NCBI GenBank assembly: GCA_948433085.1
Contig: CAOJDP010000011.1
Coordinates: forward strand, 1 to 33,052
DNA length: 33,052 bases
Direction: 5' to 3'
Source of the DNA: an uncultured Caryophanales bacterium
Lineage (GTDB): Bacteria; Bacillota_I; Bacilli_A; RF39; UBA660
In this document: piece by piece, positions 15,647 through 24,027 of the stretch
Layout: each line of letters begins with the position of its first letter
Numbering within the stretch: position 1 is the stretch's first letter
Made by a program: the position numbers and the translations under genes
The notes under the pieces: model-generated
Told to the model about the DNA's origin: nothing
The model's input: the letters and a program-made list of their open reading frames with translations, nothing else
Database searches by the model: none

Positions 15647-15936
15647 TATTTTTGTAATATCCACTCTTCATATCCACCAGCTATATGGGTTACTTTATAC
15701 CCCATTCTTGTTAAAATTTGGCATATTTTACTACTACTTAATCCCTTTTGACAATATATATAATAACGTATATTAGGGTTTAAATACTGAGCTGGATTTG
15801 TAAGTAATTTTTCATAAGGGATATTCACAGCACCTTCAATATGATTATTGTTATAACTTTGTATACTGCGTATATCAATTACATGTATTTTATCTTTTAT
15901 ACTTAACAAATCTGATATGGAAATACTAGATATCAT
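15646..15936 (-). CDS. Single-domain rhodanese
   Basis: Rhodanese-fold sulfurtransferase, which carries persulfide sulfur on a cysteine. The 96 residues make one domain with VIDIRSIQSYNNNHIEGAVNIPY and the active-site loop YCQKGLSSS (Cys62), then HIAGGYEEW. These are typical of PspE/GlpE-sized proteins. The start is ATG 15936, with AGGGTGG at good distance; GTG 15945 is inside that site. It lies 56 bases after virD4 on the same strand with no visible terminator between, so it may be read from the secretion operon, though a separate weak promoter is possible. A functional link to secretion (for example thiol or cysteine chemistry of the Cys-rich surface proteins) is speculation. Confidence 0.92.
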   Translation of the reverse strand: MISSISISDLLSIKDKIHVIDIRSIQSYNNNHIEGAVNIPYEKLLTNPAQYLNPNIRYYIYCQKGLSSSKICQILTRMGYKVTHIAGGYEEWILQK

Positions 15937-15992
15937 ATTCACCACCCTAATACAATATATGCATATGCTTGTATCTTTCGGATGGAATTTGA

Positions 15993-18122
15993 CTAGTCAT
16001 CATCGGAAAAAAAGTCATCAAAGAATTGATCGTCTGTAATTTCTTTTGTATTTATCTCTTTTGGGTTTGCAACAACTTTTGCATGTGACTCTGTTTGTGA
16101 TGTTTTTTGTTTTTTCTCTTGTTCTTCTTTTTCTTTTTTCTCTTCTTCTTCTAATTCAGCAATCTTTGCATCTATCTTTTTTACTAGTTCGTCTAAATTA
16201 AAAGGATTTTTCTCATTTGGTATACTATTTGGCATAGGAGGCATTCCGTTCATGTTAGGCATAGGAGGAAGACTATTCATATTGGGCATACTAGGAACTG
16301 GAGGAACACCAGGAAGGCCCATACCTGGTATTCCAGGAAGTGGTGGCATACCTGGAATATTCATATTGGGCATACCCTTTCCATTTAACATATCATTAAT
16401 TTTCTTTTGTCTTTTTTCATCGACAATTGCTTTTAAATCAAACATTTTTACTTCTTGTTTTTCTCTTTGTGGATAATCAGATTTTTCATATTCACGCCCC
16501 CAAAGACCTTCTTGTACCATTTTGTAATTTGGCGTAAGAACGGTTTTAAATGGCATGCATCTCGTTCTTAAAACAATCATGGATCCAAACTTCATTCGTT
16601 GTAAATCACTTACTGTAACCAGTGGTGTACTTGCAGTTTTATCATCTTTCTTAGACTTAACTTCTCCACACATTTTACTAATTTCTTCTAAGGCCGCAAG
16701 TTCACTACTAATTAAATAAATAATATTTCCACAGTTTCCTTTAATCGTCTCTCCATTTTCTTTTCCATATACTTGATTCAATTGTGAAAAGTTTTGAATG
16801 ATAAATGTAAATCGAATAGAACGACTACGTGCAGCTGTAACCATAGTAGTTACATCTTTTAACGGTGGCATATTCGCAAATTCATCTAATATAAAATTAG
16901 TTCGATAAGGGAGTTTTCCACCTGTTTCTTGTGCAATACGAATTAGTGTTTCATAACATTGTTTTAAGAAAATGGTAACCAATGAATGATATGTTTTCTT
17001 TTCATCTTGAATAACAATAAAAACTGCTGTTTTTTTTCGTCCAATTTCTTCCATATCAAAGTCACTACGCGCTAACATTTCAGACAAATTTTCTCTAGAT
17101 GAAAATAATTTTATTTTTTGTTTGAATACAGATAAAATACTTCCTTTGGTATCAGAGGGTGCGAGTAATGTACTTGCTACATTTATATAAGCGGAAGAAC
17201 TTTGACTTTTATCACTAAAGTATTCCTTCATATATGTGGTTCCACCTATTTTTTCTTCTCCCACTGTTGTCATTAAGTTAATACTATTCAAATTAATTTT
17301 ATCTTCTGTTGTATCATCAAATAATGCTAATGCGAGTCCTGCAAAATAATCTGCTGATGTATTTTCCCAAAAAGGGTCATTATTTTTAGAAGATTCATCA
17401 TAAAGAATATTTTTGGCTAAGTCGTCCAATAATTCATTGGCTTTATCAGAATCTCCACTTTTATATAATGTATAAGGTAATGTAAGTGGATTCCAACAAT
17501 TTCCTTTTTGTGGTTCACGGAAGTTTAAAAGGACAATATTATAACCTCTTTCACGTAATTCATTGGCATTGTTCTCATAGATTTCACCTTTAGGGTCGGT
17601 GATAATCATAGATTCCCCTTTTTTGGCTAAAATTTTTACCATTGGTTGTACAAGCATTTCTGTTTTACCAGATCCTGTACTACCAATTACTAAGTTATGG
17701 TATTCGCCGTTATCAACCCAAATATTATGACCATCATTCATCAAAGGAATTCCTGCGACATCACTATTCTCTGCACTTGGGTGCACTAAGTTTAATTGTT
17801 TTTGCATTTCCTTATCTTTAGACCATCTAGAATAACCCTTATCTTTTTTAGCCGATGTAGAAATACCAAATCCTTTTTCTCTTTCAAAAAAATAAGAAGA
17901 AACACCTGTAAGCACTGCAATCATAAATGCAATGAAAAATACCATTGTTGGAGCTAGATACTCTTTTGTAAATGCTGGAAATGGATTTAATCCATGTATA
18001 GTTGACTCATTTAAAAGTGAAACTACATTCAATACTGCAATGGCAATAAAATATAGTAGTGTAATTGTAAAAGCCAAAAATATTAATATATCTTTTGGTT
18101 CTGCTCTAAATTTTAATTTCAT
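15993..18122 (-). CDS. virD4: VirD4/TraG-type T4SS coupling ATPase
   Basis: Hexameric inner-membrane ATPase that brings substrates to a type IV secretion channel. The 709 residues begin with two transmembrane helices (about 13-35 and 58-76). The TraG/VirD4 ATPase domain follows, with Walker A GSTGSGKTE (147-155), IITDPKGEIYE, and Walker B FILDEFANMPPL near 410. Late in the protein comes an unusual tail: about 55 residues of Met/Pro/Gly/Asn repeats (units such as MPNMN and PPMPN, roughly 585-640), a charged Glu/Lys coiled coil, and a final acidic FFDDFFSDDD. The tail could be a substrate or adaptor docking site. No relaxase is encoded nearby, so the cargo may be protein. The ATG has a GGGAGG ribosome binding site; the gene follows the 247-residue protein by 12 bases. 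Confidence 0.95.
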   Translation of the reverse strand: MKLKFRAEPKDILIFLAFTITLLYFIAIAVLNVVSLLNESTIHGLNPFPAFTKEYLAPTMVFFIAFMIAVLTGVSSYFFEREKGFGISTSAKKDKGYSRWSKDKEMQKQLNLVHPSAENSDVAGIPLMNDGHNIWVDNGEYHNLVIGSTGSGKTEMLVQPMVKILAKKGESMIITDPKGEIYENNANELRERGYNIVLLNFREPQKGNCWNPLTLPYTLYKSGDSDKANELLDDLAKNILYDESSKNNDPFWENTSADYFAGLALALFDDTTEDKINLNSINLMTTVGEEKIGGTTYMKEYFSDKSQSSSAYINVASTLLAPSDTKGSILSVFKQKIKLFSSRENLSEMLARSDFDMEEIGRKKTAVFIVIQDEKKTYHSLVTIFLKQCYETLIRIAQETGGKLPYRTNFILDEFANMPPLKDVTTMVTAARSRSIRFTFIIQNFSQLNQVYGKENGETIKGNCGNIIYLISSELAALEEISKMCGEVKSKKDDKTASTPLVTVSDLQRMKFGSMIVLRTRCMPFKTVLTPNYKMVQEGLWGREYEKSDYPQREKQEVKMFDLKAIVDEKRQKKINDMLNGKGMPNMNIPGMPPLPGIPGMGLPGVPPVPSMPNMNSLPPMPNMNGMPPMPNSIPNEKNPFNLDELVKKIDAKIAELEEEEKKEKEEQEKKQKTSQTESHAKVVANPKEINTKEITDDQFFDDFFSDDD

Positions 18123-18134
18123 ACCTTAACCTCC

Positions 18135-18878
18135 CTATTTTAAGATAGATTGATAAATTCCTTCTTGCATTTCTAAGAAATCATAAATGGAACCTAATTG
18201 ATCAAAATATTGACAGCCAATAATCAAATCGACTTGTTGATCTTGATTCCAATCTACTAAATTATTTACGAAAGGAATACAAACATCCATCAAACTACCA
18301 TTATTTACAATATTTTTATATAAAATAAGACCTGATTGTTCGATTATGAAACTAAATACTTGATCGTGGGTTTCTTCTGAAAATGCATTAGAAACAAGAT
18401 AAATTTTTTTTGTTTCCCCTTTATTTTCATAGGTTATTTTACTTAATTCTGAAAAACCATCATATTCTGTAATTCCTTGCTGTGCAAGAAAATTAACCAC
18501 TTCTTGTTCTTCTGTTGCATTTAATTTTTCTTGCGTCATTGTATATACAGGCATATTGTTCTTTTCAGGAAGTCCAAGTATTGTAGGATTGGAAAAGGCG
18601 ACTAACTCTGGATTGTCACTATTCACAATTACATGATCTGTGATTTGTGTTTTATAAGTTCCTATCTTTTTTCCATTTATATAATACTGAAACTTTTTTT
18701 GTGATATGGATGATAAAGATACTTTTTCCATTGTTCCATTTTTATATTCGTAAATATCATTTGTAGATAACACCAAATAATTTTTGATGTGCATACTATT
18801 ATAAATGAAAACTGTCAAAATTACAATTAAAATATAACTAATTAATACAATTATAATCACTTTGTATTTGGTCTCCAT
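18135..18878 (-). CDS. Single-pass extracytoplasmic protein of the T4SS locus
   Basis: Not assigned to a family. The 247 residues start with a short basic segment and one transmembrane helix (about 7-27); the remaining ~220 residues should lie outside the cell. Near the C-terminus DWNQDQQVDLIIG fits the DxNxDxxxD calcium-binding loop of FG-GAP/dockerin-type repeats. Gene position and topology (short inside, one helix, globular outside) resemble VirB8/TcpC-type scaffold proteins, but I see no sequence proof. The ATG has a GGGGTGA ribosome binding site. It lies ten bases after the peptidoglycan hydrolase gene and 12 before virD4. Confidence 0.75.
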   Translation of the reverse strand: METKYKVIIIVLISYILIVILTVFIYNSMHIKNYLVLSTNDIYEYKNGTMEKVSLSSISQKKFQYYINGKKIGTYKTQITDHVIVNSDNPELVAFSNPTILGLPEKNNMPVYTMTQEKLNATEEQEVVNFLAQQGITEYDGFSELSKITYENKGETKKIYLVSNAFSEETHDQVFSFIIEQSGLILYKNIVNNGSLMDVCIPFVNNLVDWNQDQQVDLIIGCQYFDQLGSIYDFLEMQEGIYQSILK

Positions 18879-18888
18879 CTTTTCACCC

Positions 18889-21366
18889 CTAATCTAGTTT
18901 ACGGTAACATCTTAAATCATGAACGCCTGATGCCTGGTAAGTTGGAAACACATTTGGTGCATTAGATGCGCCTGGGTCAATCATATAAATATTATTATTG
19001 GTTACTCCTGTTACTGCGACCCAATGTCCACCACTTTTTACGCTCATGATCACATAACATCCACTACTTAGCAAATCATTAATTATTTCTAGTTTTTGAT
19101 TGGTACTATACCCACTAATTTTACGAGAATACGATTCATCAAATTTGAAGTATGGGGCAATTTGACTCACTGCTCCCCAGTATATATTTCCTCTTGCATC
19201 ATACCCTCCAACTCGGCTCATTGCTTCTGCAAATGTTCCAGGGTTAAAATTGCTTAATTTCGTTTGGGTTTTAGATCTTGCGATTTGAATTGCGACAGAT
19301 GTAGAAGCACATCCGATTTCTCCAACTGTTTTTGGACCAAGTGCAACATTTGACCAGGCAGGATTTCCTTGTTTCCAATGGTTATAATCCCCACCTGTTG
19401 GATCCACAATCGCTGAATCAAATCCCATGGAATTAGAACCAAATTTAGATCCAGTTTCTTTGGCTTCCTTTAATATTCCATCATAAATTTCTATTTTGGT
19501 TAATTCGATTGCATTTGTATTTTCTAACAAATTCATCCGAAATAATTCCAAATAACCACCACTTGTATAATAATTATCCGTTATTATAGGGGTTGTATTT
19601 CCACTACTATAAGATGGTGGTGTTCCATCAAAGACGCCAATATCATATTGCTTCAAATCATAAGTGTTTATTAAATTTATAATTTTAGAAGCATAATCAG
19701 GATCTTCTGCATAACCTGCTGCTTTGATTCTCCGAATTTGCTCTTCAGGTCCTAAATTTTTTTGTACACATTCTAACACACCATGATTTCCATATGTTGG
19801 GGTTGTCCAAAAGTTTCTAGAGTGATCTGCTAAAGAAGCACCTATATCCGTATACGCACGATACCAATAACAACCATCGCTTCCGCACAAACATACACTG
19901 GTACCATCCCAAGCACCGTTTCCATTCGAATCTTTTTTGGTTGTTCTTGGTTGTTTACAAGAGCCCCCTTTTCCTTTTATCCCGAAGTGGTTATGATATA
20001 CGGAAGCTAAAGAACTTTTTCCACTTCCACTTTCCAAAATTCCTTGTGCAATTGTAACAGAAGCATATATTCCAGATGTACTCATATCTTGACTTGCCCA
20101 TTCGCTAATAGAATCAATATATTCTAAAACAGTTTGTGATGGATTTCCATTACTTGTACTTCCCCCACCTTGTTCGTAAGTTCCAGGCGTTAAATAATAA
20201 TTTCCACCACCAATTATATAATTTTTATAGTTTTCTTCACTTACATAAGTACATTTTGAAACTTTTTTAGAAATTGTAATATTCTCGGGCAATTCTGTAT
20301 CTTTTGCTTTACGACAAAATCCTCCATAAGTATTGGCAGATGCACTGACCCATTCTAATCCATATCTAGTACAATTACTTTGAGATAAAGTAGATATCGT
20401 TTTTACAGTTATCTTTCCCTGACTATTCTTTTGTGTGACTTTAATTTGTGAAACAATATCTTCTGCCTGACCAATCATAGCATTTGTTAGTCCTTCTATT
20501 TCTTTCTTAAAACCTTCTAATTTTTCTGTGTATACTTCGCCTTCTAAATGAGATAAATATTCATCATCTCCACGATTATAAGTAAATGTTGCAGTTAACA
20601 TAGGTACATCTAAGGCAATGGAATCTGGAAATCCTACTGCAGTACATCCATTTATTGTATTGGTATAGGAATTATTTCTTTGTACGTTCACGATTTTTTT
20701 ACGAAACATTTTATAAAAATTAGCTGCATCCGAAGTATAGCAGTCAAATATTCCCTTACACCAACCTTCTTGTACTAAATAATCATATAAATCTGTACTA
20801 AAAAATTGGTCTTTAATGTTCTCTAAAATACCAGCATCACTTTCTCCATCTTCTTCGATTTCTCCTGTTGACAGATAATGATTTACTGTACTTCTTTGAT
20901 CTTGTATTCGCTTACTAGAAAGTATGATTATTAATAAAAATAAGACGAATACAAGTAATATACATGCTGCAATCCCCAATTTTAATAGAGGATTTGACGC
21001 TATATTAAAAAAGAACAGCGATTTGGAAAATGGAGTTTGTTCTGACAAATCTCCATTGAATTCTTCTTTGTCATTGTCTTCTACAGTTCCTTCTGATTCT
21101 ATATTAACAGAGTTTATGTCATTAGAGGATGATGCTTCATTTTGAATATTCTCATTTAATTGTTGTTGGATTCCTAAACTAGGTATAATACGATGATTTT
21201 GATTTAATCTTTCTTGTAAATTAGGATCTATATTAGAACGTCCAATTTTTAATTGTTGTTTTTTTTGAAACAACTCTCTATCTAAATTTGCTAAATTTGC
21301 ATTGCTTGAATTAGAAGATGGTATCTGGCCATCTTTATTTTTTGTATTCTGATTTTGTTCTTCCAT
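18889..21366 (-). CDS. T4SS-associated dual peptidoglycan hydrolase (glucosaminidase plus C39-like)
   Basis: Likely opens the cell wall for the secretion channel (VirB1 role in Gram-positive T4SS). The 825 residues comprise a Gln/Asn-rich cytoplasmic part (1-125), a transmembrane helix (127-150), a Cys-containing stalk (150-400), and a glucosaminidase/FlgJ-type domain (about 410-570) with AQGILESGSGKS, where Glu445 is the expected catalytic acid, and NHFGIKG. The last domain (about 660-825) is C39-like with Cys686 (GCASTS), His781 (GHWVAV) and Asp797 (MIDPG). The glucosaminidase part includes a Cys-rich insert with DSNGNGAWDG, a calcium-loop-like element. The start is ATG 21366 behind GGGTGGTGG; TTG 21381 is less likely. 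It is co-directional with the virB4 and virD4 genes. Confidence 0.9.
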   Translation of the reverse strand: MEEQNQNTKNKDGQIPSSNSSNANLANLDRELFQKKQQLKIGRSNIDPNLQERLNQNHRIIPSLGIQQQLNENIQNEASSSNDINSVNIESEGTVEDNDKEEFNGDLSEQTPFSKSLFFFNIASNPLLKLGIAACILLVFVLFLLIIILSSKRIQDQRSTVNHYLSTGEIEEDGESDAGILENIKDQFFSTDLYDYLVQEGWCKGIFDCYTSDAANFYKMFRKKIVNVQRNNSYTNTINGCTAVGFPDSIALDVPMLTATFTYNRGDDEYLSHLEGEVYTEKLEGFKKEIEGLTNAMIGQAEDIVSQIKVTQKNSQGKITVKTISTLSQSNCTRYGLEWVSASANTYGGFCRKAKDTELPENITISKKVSKCTYVSEENYKNYIIGGGNYYLTPGTYEQGGGSTSNGNPSQTVLEYIDSISEWASQDMSTSGIYASVTIAQGILESGSGKSSLASVYHNHFGIKGKGGSCKQPRTTKKDSNGNGAWDGTSVCLCGSDGCYWYRAYTDIGASLADHSRNFWTTPTYGNHGVLECVQKNLGPEEQIRRIKAAGYAEDPDYASKIINLINTYDLKQYDIGVFDGTPPSYSSGNTTPIITDNYYTSGGYLELFRMNLLENTNAIELTKIEIYDGILKEAKETGSKFGSNSMGFDSAIVDPTGGDYNHWKQGNPAWSNVALGPKTVGEIGCASTSVAIQIARSKTQTKLSNFNPGTFAEAMSRVGGYDARGNIYWGAVSQIAPYFKFDESYSRKISGYSTNQKLEIINDLLSSGCYVIMSVKSGGHWVAVTGVTNNNIYMIDPGASNAPNVFPTYQASGVHDLRCYRKLD

Positions 21367-21391
21367 GATACCACCACCCAACTGTTATACG

Positions 21392-23176
21392 TTAAAATCC
21401 TCCGCCACTTCCAAATGAATCCAATTCTTCCTCTGTTGCAAGTACACTAATTTGCATTCTTCGACTTCCACATACGAATAGTGCATCACCTTGATTGTAC
21501 CGCTTAATACTTTCTTTTTCGTTATCATTTAAGTCAATCAATTTCGACAAATCTTCTACTGCTTGTTTTTTCAGTCCCATGACTAAGTAGTAAGATGCAT
21601 TATCAAAAATAGCTTTTCCTTGTGTAATAACATTTGAATCACTAAAATCACTTGGTTGTTGTGTTATTATAATTGTTCCTGTGTTATATTTTCTAGAACG
21701 TCTTTGAATTTGCGCTAAGAAATCTGCTCCCAATGTATTATTTCCTGAAAGAAGTACGTGTGCTTCATCTACCATAAGTACTGTATTGGTTCTTTTATCC
21801 AATGTAAGTCCCCATGCATATTTCAATATATTAAAGAAAAGCGCATTTCTAATATTTGTATCTGCATTCATTAATTCACGAATATTGAATACAATAAAAT
21901 TGCTACTAGATTCTATTGTTGTATGTCCATCGAAATAATATTTTAATTCTTTTACAATTGGTCGAATTTTCAATTCTAATCTTTCCATAATATCTTTTTC
22001 ATGTGTAGGCTCTGTCATAGATGAAAGACGACCTTTTATCGTAGCATATACATCTTTGAATGTTGGATAGTCTTCTGGGGTAAGCAAAGAAAAGTCTGTA
22101 TCAAATCCAATTCCAAATCTTCGATAAGTCTCTTGCACAATTTCGCTAAACATATTTAATACGTCTTCTTCTATTTTTGGATCATAATACTTCATAAATG
22201 CTTTCATTGTTTGTAAACTTCTAGTAAGGACTGTATAGCCTATTCCTCCTTCAGAATCATCATCATCCACATCTACAATAACTTCTAGAGGATTGACCAT
22301 TCCATAATCTCCACCTTTACCAAGGTCGATAAAATCTCCTTGATAACGACGGGTCATTTCTTCTAATTCTCCTTCAGGATCTATTATAACCAATTGACAG
22401 TTATTACGTATATGTGTTCTGAGCATAATTTTAGCTGCTGTTGATTTTCCGCTTCCTGATGTTCCTAATATAATCATATTGGCATTATTACGATTATGTT
22501 CTTTTCTGATTTGATACAAAAATTGATTGAATAGAATAACACCACCTGAGAAATCGACTCCTAACAAAGTAGACAACCCTGGGTCTTTAATACTATCAAA
22601 GATAAATGGATACATTGCTGCAATAGTAGGAGCGGGTATTGGGGTCCCAATTCTTGTTTCAATATCTTGTTTTGGAAAAATTGGTAAAATAGATTTCAAA
22701 ACTTTTTCTTGTTCAAAACGTAATGGATAAGCTCGCATCTCTAAAGCTTCTAAATAACTTTTTACTTGTAGTTTCTTTGTTAAAAGTTCTTCTTCATTAT
22801 TTGCTGTAATCATAATATGCATTTGGAAGTCATATATTTTAGATTGTGATGCTGCTAATTGTGTAATAAATTGTTCTAATGATTCATAGTCTTGGCGAAT
22901 TCGTTCTTGAATCGTACGGTCATTTTCGTCTTGATAACGTTGTTTTAAATCTGCAATTTCTTTATTCAACATTTTTCGGATTACACTAAATGGTAATGGG
23001 ATATGTTTAATTACTACTTTAATTCCAGACATACTCGTCAAAGAAGAGAGATATCCTGGTTGTATATATTTAGGGTAAGATACTACGGTCAAAATTGTAG
23101 CATATTTATCGCTAATGATAAAAGAATTGGATTTAAACTCAAGGCCTTTTGGCGCTATTTGACTTTTTATGTCCAT
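21392..23176 (-). CDS. virB4: VirB4 T4SS ATPase, C-terminal portion encoded separately
   Basis: ATPase that energises pilus assembly and substrate transfer. The 594 residues hold the end of the VirB4 N-terminal region (1-200) and the RecA-like motor: Walker A GTSGSGKST (238-246), IIDPEGELEEM, Walker B TVLMVDEAHVLL (465-476), and the arginine/glutamine motif ITQQPSDF (about 504-511). The typical first ~180 residues of VirB4 are on the neighbouring upstream gene, whose last ten bases overlap this ATG in another frame. Full VirB4-type proteins are 600-850 residues, so the two products together make a normal size. Translational coupling is likely; a ribosomal frameshift making one chain is an alternative. 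No VirB11 is present, as is usual in Gram-positive bacteria. Confidence 0.95.
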   Translation of the reverse strand: MDIKSQIAPKGLEFKSNSFIISDKYATILTVVSYPKYIQPGYLSSLTSMSGIKVVIKHIPLPFSVIRKMLNKEIADLKQRYQDENDRTIQERIRQDYESLEQFITQLAASQSKIYDFQMHIMITANNEEELLTKKLQVKSYLEALEMRAYPLRFEQEKVLKSILPIFPKQDIETRIGTPIPAPTIAAMYPFIFDSIKDPGLSTLLGVDFSGGVILFNQFLYQIRKEHNRNNANMIILGTSGSGKSTAAKIMLRTHIRNNCQLVIIDPEGELEEMTRRYQGDFIDLGKGGDYGMVNPLEVIVDVDDDDSEGGIGYTVLTRSLQTMKAFMKYYDPKIEEDVLNMFSEIVQETYRRFGIGFDTDFSLLTPEDYPTFKDVYATIKGRLSSMTEPTHEKDIMERLELKIRPIVKELKYYFDGHTTIESSSNFIVFNIRELMNADTNIRNALFFNILKYAWGLTLDKRTNTVLMVDEAHVLLSGNNTLGADFLAQIQRRSRKYNTGTIIITQQPSDFSDSNVITQGKAIFDNASYYLVMGLKKQAVEDLSKLIDLNDNEKESIKRYNQGDALFVCGSRRMQISVLATEEELDSFGSGGGF

Positions 23177-23721
23177 TGTGACACCACCGTTCCAAATGTA
23201 GTTGTTTGTCCACCATTTAAGAAATTATCCAAGATTACTCTTAAATCATCATTGGATACTTGTCTTGAATTTAACCCTGAATTTGCAAATGCATTGATTA
23301 AACTACGAATTCTTTTCGCAATTATATCATTATTTTTTTCTTTAAATAACAAGAAATATTCTGTGTCTACTATATTATTACTCATGAATAAGTTTGCTTT
23401 ATTAATATCCTCCATAATGAGTTTTCTTTTGACTTGGTCATTGACTGAATTAAATAATAATTGCAACTGAGATAAGTATACGTTAATATCTACTGGTCGA
23501 TCTGCGGCTATAATCCAGAATTCATAGTCAATCAAATTGTATACGTTTTTTAGATTATTTATTATCGCATTTTGTGTATCATAATCTGCAATAAAAATGT
23601 TACGTGGCATAATTTTAATTCCACTTACTTTTTCATTGTTATCCAAAATAATCATTCCATTTGTAATACTTTTTATGGGAACAAATTGTTCTGTATACCT
23701 ACTTTTCTTTTTCTTGCTCAT
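23167..23721 (-). CDS. VirB4 N-terminal domain as a separate protein
   Basis: The 184 residues have the look of the amino-terminal, non-ATPase part of VirB4/TraC-type proteins: a basic start (MSKKKKSRYTEQFVPIKSI), then GMIILDNNEKVSGIKI, and a helical domain with AADRPVDINVY. No transmembrane helix and no P-loop. The start ATG 23721 lies 23 bases inside the upstream VirB3-like gene, and its stop overlaps the start of the ATPase gene. All three are therefore tightly coupled. It is probably a subunit that associates with the ATPase. The VirB4 assignment rests on context and size as well as weak sequence resemblance. Confidence 0.78.
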   Translation of the reverse strand: MSKKKKSRYTEQFVPIKSITNGMIILDNNEKVSGIKIMPRNIFIADYDTQNAIINNLKNVYNLIDYEFWIIAADRPVDINVYLSQLQLLFNSVNDQVKRKLIMEDINKANLFMSNNIVDTEYFLLFKEKNNDIIAKRIRSLINAFANSGLNSRQVSNDDLRVILDNFLNGGQTTTFGTVVSQWT

Positions 23722-24013
23722 CTACTGCACACCAACCTTTCCACACGAATTTTTGCCGTGTTGTGTAAAAGTTCCAAACCCCTATAATAACTGTCAGCAC
23801 GTTGTGGTAATATGGCACTGGGAAAACCAAGAAACCTGTAATTACCGCAGGTGCGATTGTAATAAATGCCATTGTTGTATTTGCAAGTGGAAGAATCATC
23901 ATCAATAATAATGTGGTTCCTACTCCACTTCCAAATAGAATTAGATCAAATGGATTAAATAATCCAAAGATTAGTAACGATTTTTTTGAATTCGCTGGTA
24001 TCAAAAAATTCAT
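23699..24013 (-). CDS. VirB3/PrgI-like small membrane protein
   Basis: A 104-residue protein with two adjoining hydrophobic segments (about 25-50 and 52-82) and a cytoplasmic C-terminus containing FYTTRQKFVWKGW. The two helices and the terminal aromatic-basic WKGW motif match the PrgI family, the Gram-positive counterpart of VirB3, which sits in the membrane next to VirB4. Its position immediately before virB4 supports this. The ATG has an AAGGGGATG ribosome binding site; the gene follows the VirB6-like gene by 14 bases and overlaps the next one by 23. Confidence 0.85.
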   Translation of the reverse strand: MNFLIPANSKKSLLIFGLFNPFDLILFGSGVGTTLLLMMILPLANTTMAFITIAPAVITGFLVFPVPYYHNVLTVIIGVWNFYTTRQKFVWKGWCAVDEQEKEK

Positions 24014-24027
24014 CTATTCATCCCCTT

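Noticed and set aside
16252-16476. Plus-strand Gly/Pro-rich frame
   Set aside because: Antisense image of the VirD4 Met/Pro/Gly repeats; no start signals.
23003-23470. Plus-strand frame of 155 residues opposite virB4
   Set aside because: Spans both virB4 gene parts in antisense, has no ribosome binding site, and its composition is that of reverse-complemented coding DNA.
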